64,000 nt of DNA from Toxoplasma gondii ME49 (GCF_000006565.2 NC_031480.1:5759170-5823169); one strand, 5' to 3'. Positions 12,400 to 25,125 are shown, counted from the first letter of the stretch. Notes: generated by a model not told the origin, from the letters alone. Program-made: numbers and translations.

Positions 12400-15300
12400 T
12401 CATCGCCTACGCGAAACTCCTGCAAAAGAGTTTACCTGGAAACACATGTCTCCAGATGTGTACTGCTCTCACCTTCCCCACCAACCTACAACTATCTACG
12501 CATGCATGTGTATGTACGGGGAGACGGACAGAGACAGATGTAGAGCTACAGGGGAAAATGGGTGTACGAACTGTCGAGTCGGAAGCTTGTGGACCGAGAT
12601 ATTCTTGAAAACCGATTCGGTGCTCCACTGGAAAACCGCCGGGGCACACGAAAGGTGAATTGATTCCAAACGCACCGGCAGCCAGTCGAGCCAGCGTCTG
12701 GGCGGCGCCTTGAGCGTGGCGTTCGTAGCTGGCAAGAAGCCCCGACAGAAAGGGAGATGAAATCGAGAAATGTGTGCTCTCCACTGCCCGCTCCAACACG
12801 TACAGATCAACTGCCTTGTCCTGAACCGGACACCAACAAGCAGAAAGAAACAAAGCATACATTAATATATATATATATATCAAGAAGTCCTTCAAACCTG
12901 CAAAGTCACATACTTGTGTTTGTCTATCAATGCGCGTGGACAGGTAGACACAGTTGTCTACGTAAGCACATGTGCAGGACACCTGCGTATGGCCGCATGT
13001 ATATATCTCTATGGTCGTGATGGCCGTTGTGGCGAACGAGACGGATGTGGTGAGAAATACGAATGTTGTGCGAGGAGACACTTTAGAAGAAGTCAGAGAG
13101 ACTTGCGACGGGTGAACATGCAGACAGATAGTCGCATGCATTCTGGGCGGACTTTAAAACATGAGAGACGGAGACTGGTGTCTCCAAAGAGACGCCCTTA
13201 CCTCTGGCAGGCTTGAAGTCGCAGCGAGTCCGAAATCAATGATACAGATGGGGGGCAGATTTAGAGGTTCTTCTGTATCCGTCGCGTCTCGCGTCTCTCC
13301 TTCTCTCTTCCCCTCTGGCTCGTCCTCCATTTGTTCCCGGCCCCCCTCGGAGGCACCTTCTGTCTCGGCAGCGTTTCTCGCTTCTTCTCGCGCCTTCACT
13401 TTTTCAATGAGAGCATGCGCCTCGTGCGACGCGGCCTCCTTCAGCGCGTGCCCTACGTGTCGCCGCAGAGAAATTTCCAACTCCCGCGCCGGCGCGGTGC
13501 GGCCGCCCGCGGTCGTTTGGGCGCGGGCCTGCGCCGCGGCTCGAGCGACGGCGGCTGCCAGCGGCGCATTCAACTCAGCAGCCGCGGCCACGACGGACCT
13601 TGGAGGACCCCGAGTGGACGAGGCAGAGACCCCGAAAGTGCAGAGCGGCGAGGGAGGCCAAGCCGCACAAGAGAGAGCAGAAGAATCAGAACGCAGCAGA
13701 AGGTTCGACGTCGTCAGGTCGCCGTGGACCAGGTTGGCGTCGTGCATCTTCGCGATGGCTCTGCCGACCGCCGCGCCAAGATCTGAAGAGGGACCCCCAA
13801 AACGAGGGGAAACGAGAAAAACAGAAGACGGGCAGTGGGGGGGGTGAGGCGGTACACATGCGCGGAGAGGCCGAAAGCACCGGCAGAACCGCCACGGAAA
13901 AGAGAGGGGAAAAAGATGAAAACGTTGAAACCCACAGCGTAAACGCGACACACCTCCTGAACCTGGAGAGAACAAATGACACCCTTCAGTTCCACTGTTG
14001 TCGATAGAAATCGACACTGAAAAGCATTCCGTAGAGTCTCGCATCAAGAAGGAGACTACCACAATGAAAGCTAGTCGCGCCGCAGATGCATGCGCGGACC
14101 CCTTCAAACGCGTGATTCACCGCGTCAATCCTAAATGGTCGGCAGTTCCCTTTCTCCCCTCTCCATCCGACTTTCTCCCCGCGATTTGACGCCACACAAC
14201 TCGCGCTTCTGAAGCTAAGTCGAACAAGTCCTCTTTGTCTTGTTGATGCGTCAGCTGAGGCAAAGGCGCTCAGAGTCACACAGAGTCGAGCCGCTTTCTA
14301 GAAAACTAGAGGACAATAGAGGCGCGTTTGTCAAGTTCCTCGTGTGCACTCAAAATCTCCTCGAGATGAACAGCAAGCCAAATCACCAGGCATATGCGCC
14401 ACTTTACTCCACCTTACGTTCGATGGCCTGGCCCTCGAAGACGCCACAAGCGGCTCGGTTTTCCGCTGGAGCCTCGCGAAGCTCCTCGTCCGAAAGGTCG
14501 TCCCCAGAAAGTCCTCTGTCTTCACCTGTCTCCTCCACGTTTTGCTTCTCCGTCGAGTTACTGTTTGCACGCTTCGACTTTTCTTTCGAGGCGCTCCTTC
14601 GTTTGTTTCTGGACTTCTCCGTTGACGCGTCAGTCCGTTGCTCGGGGCCATCGCGACTGTGAGACTCGCGCCCAGACGCCCTTCCACCACGAGGCTCTGC
14701 GCTCGCAACCTCTGCGTTTTTTTCAGCCTTTTCCCCCGAACTCTTCCGGCCTGAGGCGTCGCCGTCGCTCGCGCGCGCTCCCGGCAACTTCTTCCTCGCA
14801 GGATCTTCCAACTGACCCAACACGGCCTTCACAGGCACTCCTTCGATCCACTCCATGAGAATCAGTCCCTCCTCCAGGCGTCGGCTCCCGCCTCCTCGCG
14901 CTTCAGAACTCCCAGAACTTAAAGCAGAAGCAGGCGAAGACGTAGAAGCAGGCGAAGACGGAGAAGACGGAGAAGACAGAGAAGAAGAGATGTTCGCGAG
15001 GATGTTTGAAGCAGACTCGGAGTCTTCTTTCGGCGTTCTGAGTGCAGAGGGAGACTGGAGCACTTTGGGGAGCCGGACCCAGAAAATCTGGGGTGTATCC
15101 ACACCGGCCTTGCGGCAGCGCGCCATCGCGCGAACTTCCTGTTGCAGGCGATGTATGTGCAGCTTGAAATCCAGGCTCGGGTGGATATGCGTTTTCTGCA
15201 GACGTTGCTTCAACACCGCCAGGCGCGTCGGAGAAAGCGCGACGAGAAACAGTCTCTGAAAAACACGCAACAAGAAGCTGTCTGTACACCCCACAGACTC

Positions 15301-15435
15301 GCAAAGATGCAGCTGTCGATATGTTAACTGTTGTCAATACACACAGTCCTGTATGTACATAGACAGAAGACGAAACAAAGAGATCGATGGCACAACGAAC
15401 GAAATTAGCCACCCTATCCTTATATATATATGAGT

Positions 15436-15472
<37 letters not shown>

Positions 15473-15820
15473 TGGATATATATATATGAATCGATATATA
15501 TATATATACATATATTATTTCTGGTAATAGAGGTTGATGTATATGGATGAAAGATGTGGCGGAGCCGTGATTCGTAGTGGTCGGTTTGTCATTTTTTGAA
15601 AAAATGTTACTTTGCCTCTTACAGCTTCGGCACCCTGGTAAAGCAAAACCGCATTTTCCAGGAGTCGCGGCAGAGGCGTCGCGCCGAGGGGGTCTGAGAG
15701 GGCGAGGCTCTTCACCATTTCCCCTTCTTTGCTGTCTTCTCTTCTCTCTTCTCGCGACTCGCAGCCGGCGGAGCGAGTCTCCGTGTCTTCTCGAGCTTCC
15801 TCACTCCGCATTCTCTTCAT
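12400..15820 (-). CDS. BUD32: Bud32/PRPK-type atypical kinase of the KEOPS complex
   Basis: Bud32 is the atypical kinase/ATPase of KEOPS, which makes t6A in tRNAs decoding ANN codons. Exons (minus): 15820-15623, 15255-14418, 13782-13202, 12820-12676, 12419-12400, summing to 1782 nt (593 residues). Motifs in order: QGAEARLF (nucleotide loop, split by intron 1), K82 in AVLKQRL, the Bud32 signature HPSLDFKLHIHRLQQEVRA with RKAGVDTP, hinge LILMEWIEG, catalytic HGDLTTSN (D367), IIDFG (D528), and DKAVDLYVLERA. The normal family length is near 250 residues. Extra length comes from a Ser-rich insert before the hinge, a charged insert after it, and about 140 residues between the catalytic loop and DFG. 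The last 20-nt exon, giving a GVSRRR basic tail like the family's Arg/Lys-rich end, is the weakest part. Start ATG 15820 precedes a run of acidic and basic residues; the frame upstream is pyrimidine-tract translation. Confidence 0.87.
15418..15517. repeat. TA microsatellite with GAGTGGA interruptions
   Basis: About 100 bp of TA dinucleotides broken by GAGTGGA and GAATCGA, inside Bud32 intron 1 (15256-15622). Confidence 0.85.
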
Positions 15821-17472
15821 CTCGGAGTTCGGACTTCGCTGCTGCTTGGCAAAGAAGCCGACGAGCGGGCAGCAAGGAAATCCGAGAAGGAGGCAAATGT
15901 GCGGGAGAGAGGAGAAAAGGAAAGGAGAGAAACGACGCAGAAGAGAATCGAGCAGACAGAGGAGAGGACGAGGAAAATGAATAAAAAAAGGGATACAGAA
16001 GAAAAGAGAGAAAGAAAGGGCAGAGAACAAGAGAGAGAAAGAAAAGGCAGAGAAGAAGAGAGAGAAGACAGAGAAGAAGAGACAGAAAGAGAAGAACAGA
16101 ACGAGATGAAGAGAACGAGATGAAGAGAACGAGATGAAGAGAACGAGATGAAGAGAACGAGATGAAGAAAACGAGATGAAGAGGGAGAAGAGAGGAAACG
16201 ACGAGCCTTAAACGACTCAAAAACGTCTCTGTTGTGTGAATTTTAGGACTATACCCGACAAGAAATGCAGAAAAATGGGCTTAAAATGAGTAAGACCCGG
16301 CGAGAATGAAGCTGCAAGAACAGTCGAGACGATGTGAGACTGTCGCAAAAGAGAGCTGAAGTCCGCCTTGCAACGGAACGGTGACAGGCGCGAAAGAAAT
16401 CTTCGCCGCCCTCTCGTAAGACGAAAATCGTTTCTCTCTTTTCTTCAGAGAACACCAAACTAGAAAACGCAACGATTTCTCAGTGGGGTGTTTGCAGAGT
16501 CGACGCAACGCGCTCAGAGGGGCCTCTTTTCTCGGCGCATGTTGAATCGACCTTCGCAACTCCTGTGCCTGGTCTCTTCTCTCTCGCTTCCGTCCGAGTT
16601 CACTATCGTTCATCTCCTCTCTGTTCTGCGCATATCCACCGCGTCTGTACCTCATTTTTACTGAAGGCGAGGCGCTAGCAAAGAGCATGCCTTCTCGTCA
16701 CATCGTTAAACGCGTACGTTCGGTGTACTTGTATATCTGTCTGTGGCGGCATCTGGCTGTTTTTCTCTGCATGCTCTCGAGCGAGTCGGTACACACATGG
16801 CGACATGAGACAGCTGGCCGGTGGGCGCGAGCCGCTGCATTCTTCTCGAGCGCGAAAACATACCTTCTGTGCAGGTCTGAATCTGTTCGCTTTTGTGTGT
16901 AAAGGCTGACTGTGTGGCGTTTGCTGGGAAGGACGCCTGAGGCCTGCAGAAAAACCAGGAGTTTTTTCTCTTCCAAGGCAGAAGAAGGCGCAGGGGGTCA
17001 CCCCTGCAGAGAGATGCCTTTTTAGTTTCTTCCGAAAGAGAAACAGACCTGCGCTTAAAAGGCACTCCACTTCCTTCGTTTCAACGGCGTTCGCCTCGCT
17101 CCTCACACGTTTGCTGGAAAGAGTGAAGACGCTGTGGAGGGCACGCGCGTTCAAAAAGGCGGGAGGACCTCAGGCGTCTGTACAGCGGAGAGACCTTTTC
17201 ATTGCGAAAGGACAGACTTGGCCGTCCGAGCCATTGGCAGAAAGAGAAGAGATAGAAGAAAAAGAAGGTTTCTTCATCCCCCTTCTCCCTTGCGCTTGCT
17301 TCCACCAAAACACAAGTCGAAGTCTTTGTCTCGTTTCCTGCCTCTTCAGAAGCCTCCTCTTCACCCCTCTTCCTCTGTCTTGCCTCGTCCTTCTCTGGCC
17401 TGTCTGGCCTTTTCACCTCTGTCTCCTTCCTCTTTTCCTCTTTTCCTCGGCTTCTTCGCTCTTTGTTTTCAA
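15821..17472. promoter_or_regulatory. Divergent promoter region of Bud32 and the CASP-like gene
   Basis: About 1.65 kb separating two head-to-head genes, so it must carry both promoters and leaders. The Bud32 side is strongly GA-rich on the plus strand (CT-rich in its own sense), typical of coccidian 5' UTRs. It holds a 14-bp tandem repeat at 16101-16184. The CASP side is CT-rich up to the ATG at 17473. Open frames here are low-complexity translations. No individual promoter element is assigned. Confidence 0.5.
16101..16184. repeat. 14-bp tandem repeat, six copies
   Basis: Unit ACGAGATGAAGAGA starts at 16101, 16115, 16129, 16143, 16157 and 16171; only the last copies vary. It lies in the probable 5' UTR or promoter of Bud32. 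Confidence 0.9.
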
Positions 17473-20400
17473 ATGGCGTCTCCGGTGTTGCCGTCTGGGG
17501 AAGGTACCCCCCAGGGGGCAGAGCGCGACGACCTTGCCGAGTCGTCGCAAGGTCTCTCGGACGCAAACATTTCTTCTTCTGTCCATTCTGTCTCCTCTGC
17601 TCCTCCTTCTTCTGCTCCCATGCAGCCGGTCTGTTCTGACGATGCAGCGTCTGCCAATCTAGCAAGTTCTCCCCTGTCTTCTTCGTCTCTATCTTCTCCT
17701 CCTCTTGCTTCTTCTCCTTCTCAAGGTGCCCTTCTTTCCGGTTCGGCTGCCTCTGTGGCCTCACCGGCTCTCTCGGCTTCTCCCCTCCGAAATACCTCGG
17801 CGGAAGACTCGCAAAATTCTTTCCAACCGAGTTCGCCGTCTCCCCTTTCAGGTGAAATTACGTTCAAGTGCCTCAGCGAATCTGCAGAGACAGCGCAAAA
17901 CACTCTCAGTGGAGACGCGGCGGCAGCCTCTCACCCTCCCCCCACAGCGTCGCCTTCTCTTTCTTCTTCTCCTCCGCTCCCTTCCTCTTCTCTTTCTTCT
18001 TCTGCAGCTCCGCTCCCTTCGTCTTCTCTTTCTTCTCCTCCGCTCCCTTCTCCTCTCCCTCCTTCTGCTCCTCCCCTCCGCTCTTCTTCTCTTGCTTTGT
18101 CGCCTTCTTCTTCTCTCTCTGCAGCTGGCGGTTCTGCGTTTCCAGGCCGTCGACTCACGAAGCGAGGAGAGGCGGTCCAGGCCTGGGTGTCGGTCTGGAG
18201 CCAGTTGGGAGAATTCGCGATGTTTTCAAAGGAAATTGAGCGCGCAAAGAAACAAGCGGTTGAGGCGAGAAAGAAACTCGCGAGCGACACAAAAAGTCAG
18301 TTCTCTTCTCCCCCGCCGCAGAGAAAGGACACCAGTGATCCCAGCGACGGGCCGAGGGAGAGACGCTCGATGGTTGCCAGCGCTACAGAACTTGAGTTCT
18401 CACAACACCGTCTGTCTCTCCTCGAAGACCAGCGGCACAGAGAGACACAGGCGTATACATTCACATATTCATACATACATATATATATACATACATTCAG
18501 ATATTCATACATACATATATACATATATACATACAGATAGATAGATAGATATACGTGTGCATGTGAAAATATAGACAGATGAGAGAAGACAGACGTATCC
18601 GGTATATATATGTATATATATGTATATTCGTATTTGAATATCGAAGTAGATAGTTTTGCAGAGAAGGAGAGGATTATCAGTTATATGTGTATAAAGCTTG
18701 GGACAGAAAGGTACACGTATCCGTTATATTTGAGTGTATAAATTCGTCTGACTTGTTCCGCGTTCGTTGTGTTCCATGCTACACTGGACAAAAGCTAAAG
18801 AGAACGAGCGGGGAAACCTTGAGCACATATATACGTTGTTCTTCTCCAACGCGCTGCGCATCTGTGTCTTCGTGACTACATATCCCCCCGAACAGTTACG
18901 TGTCTCAGTGTGCATGTATATGTATGTATGTAAACATGTATGTGCGTATTGAGATACGTCTGGTTCTGCGAATGTTTGAGTGTGAATGCGAATGGGGGGG
19001 GATGCTCGAGTTCTGCGAAAACTTGTCTGTCGAGTTTCAGTGGATTTCTCTGTTTCGCCTCGTGTTTCCGCAGAAATGCGCCACCTCGCAGCGTCTGCAG
19101 AAGTATCGGAAGCCGAGAAGCTGCAGTGTACAGACACCCTGCTCCGAGCCTACCAGCAGGAAATCGACTCTCTGACGCGAAGAGCTAAAGGCGCAGAAGC
19201 GACATTTCTTTCTCTCGTTCAGCTTCTTCTTCAGCAACCAGGTCAGCGCCTGCGTTTGTTTTGAGGCCCTCGCGACAGTTCTTCCAGAAAAGGTTTGGCC
19301 TTTCTTTTCTCACAGCACTTGTCTCCCTTCTTCTTTCAGATCTGTCTTCACGCTTGCGCTTGTCTGCGCACCCTTTCGGTTTGTCTCTTTCTGTGTCTGT
19401 TTTTTCTCTCTCTCCACTCTTCCACCGTCTCCCGGCGTCACACCGGGTGGTTCGCTCTCGAGCCTGTTTCTTCTCTCTTGTCCCTCTCTTTCTGTGTTCC
19501 CGTTTTGCTCCTTTCTTTTCGTTCTCCTTTTCTTTCTCCTCTCTTTCTCTTCCATGTTATGCGTCCTCTCTCACTACTCCGTGCATCGTCTTCGACTGAG
19601 TCTCTTTCTTCTCGTGTTCGTCTGCTCTCTAGGTCTCTTCCTCAACTGTTTCTGCTTCTCCGTCGCGTCTGTCCTTTCTGTCGCCTACATCCTGTCTTTT
19701 CTGTTTCTCCCTCTCCCTTTTTTCCTGGAAGGTCACCGCCTTTTCTCTCCGGACTCTTCTGTTTTTAGATTTAATAGGAGTGTTGCAAGGCCTCGAGACG
19801 GACGCGGCCGCCGCGCTCTCTTCGGCAGCTGCAGCGCAGGAGGCGGCCCTGGTCGACGAAGAGCACCAGCGCTTGCTGAGTGCTCGTCTGCAGACCGCAG
19901 AGGATTCACTGAGAGAAGAACGGACAGCGCGCTTGGCTCTCGAAGAAGAGAACAGCAGACTGCAAGATGCCTTCGGACGCCAGAGCGCCGAGTTGCGGGA
20001 GGAGCTCGAGAGCGAAAACGTCCTGCTGAGACAGCAAATCAGCGACCTCGAGAAAGAGTTCAGAACTCTGACGAATCAGGCCGTGACGGTTAGGAGACTC
20101 GAGGAAGAACGAGAGCAACAGAAGAGAGCCTTCGACCACCGAGTTCAACTCGCTGTCCAAGAAAAAGAGAAACAACTTCGCGCACAAATCGGAGCCGTAA
20201 GAAAAGGAAGGCCGGGAGGGAAGACAGCAAAAACAAAAGAGACGGGGAGAATGAAAGCAGTGGTCAGTGGGAGTGCAGAAGTCAGAGAGGGAAGAGGGGA
20301 GAGTGGGGTGAACAGATGAAGAAGAAAGAGACAGGGAGGTTGCTCACCTGACAAGAGTAGAGAGATGAAAGAGAAGAGAGAGAGACGAGTTGTTCACCTC

Positions 20401-23400
20401 AGCTCCTTCTTTTCTCCACGCAGGCGTTCTCTTCAACTTCTTTTTTTCTCTCACGTTCACTCTCGCTTTTTTTCTATCAATCGTTCAGGGATGTCTTTGG
20501 CCTTGCCGTCTCCTAGACTTTGTTTTTCGCTGTCTCCTGTTTCACTTCTGGGAGTGCTTTTCCGGTTACAAACTCCATTCTCTGCCTCTTCACCCAGAGG
20601 TCTTTGCTTCTTCCTGTTCCGCATGTTTTTCCTGTTTTTTCACTTCGACGTCAGCGTTGTCTTTTCGCTGTGCGTCTAGAAAGAGGAGGAACAGGCGCAG
20701 CTGACGGCTTTCCTGCAGCAGACGACGCAGGATTTGGAGAACAGAAACCTCTTGCTCGAGAGCAGAGTCGCCGACGGGCAGCAGCAGCTCTTGCAAGTAA
20801 GCGATCTGCCTGTTCAGCATCTTCTCGCATCCCACTGCAGTGAGTCAAGACCGTGTTCCGCTGCCCTGAAACACCCACCCTTGTGTCCACCCCAAAGTGC
20901 CTCTCCTACACACATATTCTTGTCTACGTATGTATGCAATACATATATATATATATATATATGTATATCTGCAGAGATAAACCGTGCATAAGCGGTGTAG
21001 CGGCGATGTTTCGGTGGAGAGATAGGGGGGTCGGTGGAGAAGCAGGGATGGCTAGATGCAGGATGCAAGCCTACGTTGAGACAGAGAGGTAGACTGATTG
21101 GTCGGTCGCGAGAAGAAAGCAAGGCTTCTGGATGTAGATGGCTAGCTGCGTGTCGGCGTTCCTCTGATCTGCCTGTGTCGTGAGCTGTGCTGGTGCGTCG
21201 GTGTGTGTGGAGGCCGACATTCGTCCCCTCGGGTGTGACTCGATTGGCGCAGCGAGTGAGAGGTTTGGCGGTCAGAAGTTTCAGCGTTTGTTTTCAGCTG
21301 AAGGCGCAGTCTGAGAAGCGGTGCGCCGCGCTCGCAGGCGAGGTGGCGATGTTGCATGCGCAGCTGGCCGAGGCGCAGAGGCATGAGCGCGCGCCTGCTG
21401 CCCTCCCGGGGGCCAGCAGTGCGACGCAGCAGAGCGCAACGCATCTGGTGAGGAAAGGGACGAGCCACTGTCTTGAGCCGCGCGAGCAAGTCGAAGAAGA
21501 CCAGTCGAGAAGCGGAGGGCGCGACAGAGAAGGAGACACAACGCAGGAGAAAGGTCGCAACGAACGCGGAGAAAGGAGCGAAACGAAAGAGACGAGCAGG
21601 GCGTTTCTGGCGAATCAGAAAAGAACGTGGAGGTCGAGGGGACAGATGTGAAGGCGGTATGAAGGGAGCGAACGCCTTCAAGGGTGGGAGCAGAATGAAG
21701 AAAGAAGAACGACAGCGGGGAAGAAGGACTCCTCTGAGCAGGGGGCGAAGCCGAGAAAACTCGCGAGAGGAGGAAGCGTCTCCTAAAAGGGGAAGTCGTT
21801 AATCTTCGGACTTGCTGGATTGCTCAAACACAGCCATCCGTGTCGAGACCCTGCGTTCTCATCGGGTGTTTTGCGATTTTTCGTCTCTTCAGAAGTTATC
21901 TCTTTTCAGAAATCCAGGATGTTTCGTCCACAGAGCCACTTTGCTGAAATCCTGCAGCTGAGTTCCACACCTTCCGATGTTGAAAAGATGTTTCGAAGGC
22001 CCTTCAGTTGGCAAGTTTGGCGAGTGTGTCTCCTGTCTCCTACAGCGCGCCTTGGAAGCGGCGCAACAGAGAATTGCAGCACTTCAGCAGGAAGAACGGC
22101 GACTTCGGTGTCAGCTGGAGGAAGCGGAGAGGGAGTAAGAACTGTTCTTCCTTTTGTATGTTTCCGTTGTCTGTCTATCGACCTCGTGTTTCTTCTGGGG
22201 GTGGACGCGGCACTGCTGTCCCTCCTTCCTGCCGTGCAGACATGGGGGCTCCTATCTCCCCGTCACTGTTTTTGTGAGTCTTCTCCGCCTAGCGTCTCCT
22301 TGGTACTTTTCACGGAATGTGTTCGTCTGTTTTCTGAGCCCGCTGTCGCCTTCGCGCTCTTTTGTGAACTTTCTCTGTGCAGAAGAGAGAACCACGAGAA
22401 AGCGAGGCAAGCCGAACGAGAGAGAGAAGTGCAGATGCATGCCCGCCAAGTCGCGGAGCTGCAGCAGGCACTTAGAGAGCGACCTACAGAGGTGAGCAGA
22501 TTTTTTGAGAAACAAGAAGTCGGCATTTTTCGTACCACCGCTTCGTCAACAGAATGCATACACGAAGCCGCAGAGAGGTGCGCTCCGGCTTTCATCCTTC
22601 ATTGCCTTTTGCCTGTGTTCTCTTCTCAGTTTTCTGTTCTTCTCAGTCTTGAATCCTCCTCAGCTTTCCACCCCGTTCTCGGTGCTTCGTTCTCGGTTTC
22701 GTATCGCAGCTTTTCTGTCTCACTTGGCGTGCGTCTCCATCTCAGCTTGTCCCTTGCTGCACGACGTTTTTCTGTTTCTCGATTCTCAACACTTGTTCCT
22801 CCTCTTCTACGTCTGTTTGGAGACTCTTCGCGTCTGCCATGACCCTGCTTCTGGACTTCTCCCCCGCTCTTTTTTCCAGAAGGAATTCCTGCTCCTGCGA
22901 CAGCGGGTGCGCGAGCTGGAGGGTGGCGTCGTCGCAACTCCGGCCTCGTCTCTGCCTCAAGACGCGGAGTCTGTTGAGGCGAGTCTGCGAACACGGATTG
23001 GACAGCTCGAGGCTTTGGTGGAGACACGAGAGAAGGAACACCGCCAGCGAGAAGAAGACCTAAAACGGCGCATCGAAGACGAGCAAAAGCAACACAGAGA
23101 AGTCGTCTGCGCTCTCGAAAACCGCATTGAGTCGGAGGGGGTGAGAGACGGATTCGGCGACAAGGGTCCTCGAGCCGGAGAGGAGGAGATCTTCACACAG
23201 AAAGAAGACCGCGATGGCGGGGAGAGAGAAGCGCGGACCTTGCCGTCGATGCTGCAAGTTCTGTTGCGACAGCGAGAACAGAGTCGTGCGCGCGTCGCTG
23301 CGCTTGAAGAGGTAAAAGTCGAGCGAAAACGCAGAGAAAGCAAAGTCGTGAGAAAGGCGACTCAATCGAGAAAAATCGAGTTTGTCGGCGCTCGTCAGGA

Positions 23401-25125
23401 TGGGAAGGTGTTCTGTATCGTGTTTCTTTGGCGCCATAAAACGGGCAGAAGGGAGAAGTCCAGATTGAAGAAGAAGCGGAGAAGCTCGCCAGACACGGCG
23501 TGTACACAAATTCAACGTTGACATCTGTCCGCAGAGACCGCAAGAAAACGGGAGAGTGGTGCAGCGTGTTTTGGGGGGAAACTTCCGAAAGAGTCCGGGA
23601 GACGCGTTGAGAAAGGAGACGGAGGAGAGAGAAAGAGATGCAGACAAGCAGAGAGGAGGAGACGGAAGGAGGTCCCAGGACAGGAGAGTGAACAGAGACA
23701 GTGGTGGGGTGAAGTGATCTATTTCCATGTCAAGGTGGGATGGGTGCCTGCGGAAGAACAGACAGCGAGTCGACGCGTGTGCGATCACGAAGATGTTTTT
23801 CTAGGAGCGTTCTTGAATCCTGGAAATGCGTCGAATCAAGGCATTTTCTGCTGAGCTAGAGGTCTGCAGTCAAGCGCTCTTGGTCGCGTTCTGACTGTAG
23901 GCCCCATCGTCCTCATGAGTTTCTTCCCTCTTCGTTTCGTCTATCCCGTGGCTGTCTGTCCGTTTCTAACCGGGCGATTGAACCCTCGGATCCGTTCTGG
24001 AGATTCTACGTTTTGATTCTCACTTGAGTTTCAGCTAAACAGGGTGGCTCTTCTGGGTGTTCGATGAAACGGTCAGATCCTGTTTCCTTTCCGTGAGTCC
24101 TTTCCGAGTCTTTTTTTTGTGTGGTGCAGGAGCTGGAGGCGACCAAGTCACGGCTGTCGCTGCAGCAGCAGGAGGTCTGTCACCTCAAATCGCAGGCTGC
24201 ACATGGGCGCGTTCCACTTCCCCCGAGCAGAGAGACGCAGGCGCCACTGCTGCACAAGCAGTCCGTCGTCCAGGCTCCCGTCTTTCCTGCTGGCCACCCT
24301 GGCTCCGGAGCCTCTGCGGTCTCTTTGGCGGGTGGGGAGGTGCCAGCAAGGGGAAATGTGCGCGAGGGAGGAGACAGGAGCGGGGCTGAGGCCTTTTCGC
24401 GGAGGCGAAGGCCCCGGAACGCAGAAGAGAGACGGCAGGACTTCGTCGGCGGCCTGCTGGCGGTCGCCCAGGGCGTGGCGCGAGCGGCGACACAGACGGC
24501 CGCGAGCGTCTGGGGAGAGAAGAAGAACTGGGGACCGAGAAGAAAGAAGGCAGGAAAAGCCTGCGTTGCTTCTTCGTCCGGATCAGGAGGCACCGGTTCG
24601 GCGCCGAAGCGTTTTTCGGAGAACGACGAGGAAGCAGGCCTCGGAGGCGCCGCGTCGTCAGACGAAATGGAGAGTGACTGGGGGGCGACTTCGCCGTCGT
24701 CTTCGGACGAGGAGCAAGTCGATGCGAGTCGAGCGGGCGTCTGGAATGGCCTCGCAGGCGCGGGGCCCCGCCGCAGAGAGGAGGGCCGGAGAAAGAAGGG
24801 AGTTGAGATCGCGCCGTCGTCGCTTTCTCTGCTTCCAGATGTGTGTTCCGCGGATGCGCGCTTCACCGCTCTGAGAGAAGGGAGAGAGGAACACGCGTTC
24901 TTGTCTCGCTTGCAGACCCTGAGCGGGGCCGAGAGAATCGTCGTCATCTGGGGGAGGCTGCTGCTGTCGTGCCGAGCCACTCGGCTCTTTGCGCTGTTCT
25001 ACTTCGTGCTTCTCCACTTCCTCGTCTTCCTCGTGCTCTTCTATCACGCCGACCTGCAAAGTCGCGGGCAAGCAGACCAGGCAGGGTCACATCAGCCCCG
25101 CTACCATTACTACCTGAACGAGTAG
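17473..25125 (+). CDS. CASP/COY1-type Golgi coiled-coil protein with C-terminal anchor
   Basis: CASP proteins are golgins held in the Golgi membrane by a C-terminal segment and act in retrograde vesicle tethering. Exons: 17473-18295, 19074-19241, 19769-20196, 20680-20796, 21298-21447, 22046-22134, 22383-22491, 22880-23311, 24130-25125, summing to 3312 nt (1103 residues). Residues 1-225 are a Ser/Pro low-complexity region. About 235-330 match the CASP N-terminal block, with VQAWVSVW and the hallmark AYQQEIDSLTRRAKGAEATF. Glu/Gln-rich coiled coil follows, with QAVTVRRLEEE resembling the family's conserved centre and MLQVLLRQREQSRAR resembling the CASP_C block. After a disordered stretch comes a single hydrophobic span near 1058-1077 (LFALFYFVLLHF), as expected for this family, then a short 26-residue tail. 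The ATG at 17473 is the likely start; an ORF extends upstream to 17134 but is leader-like. The donor of exon 1 (GTCAGT) is the least certain junction. Confidence 0.87.
18455..18550. repeat. ATAC/GATA microsatellite in intron 1 of the CASP-like gene
   Basis: Tetranucleotide runs CATA/TACA and finally GATA within intron 1 (18296-19073); further TATATG runs continue to about 18630. Confidence 0.8.
20940..20968. repeat. TA microsatellite in intron 4 of the CASP-like gene
   Basis: Short perfect TA run ending in TGTATA. Confidence 0.8.

Noticed and set aside
13161..13847. Plus-strand 228-codon ORF opposite Bud32
   Set aside because: It is the antisense of the kinase exon, which has catalytic motifs, correct splice phases and a coherent product.
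15515..16030. Bud32 starting at 16030 with a hydrophobic N terminus
   Set aside because: The upstream part is translation of a pyrimidine-rich tract; the ATG at 15820 gives a normal start for the kinase.
24180..24980. Minus-strand 266-codon ORF opposite the CASP-like last exon
   Set aside because: It mirrors a GC-rich coding exon; the plus strand continues the CASP frame to its membrane anchor.
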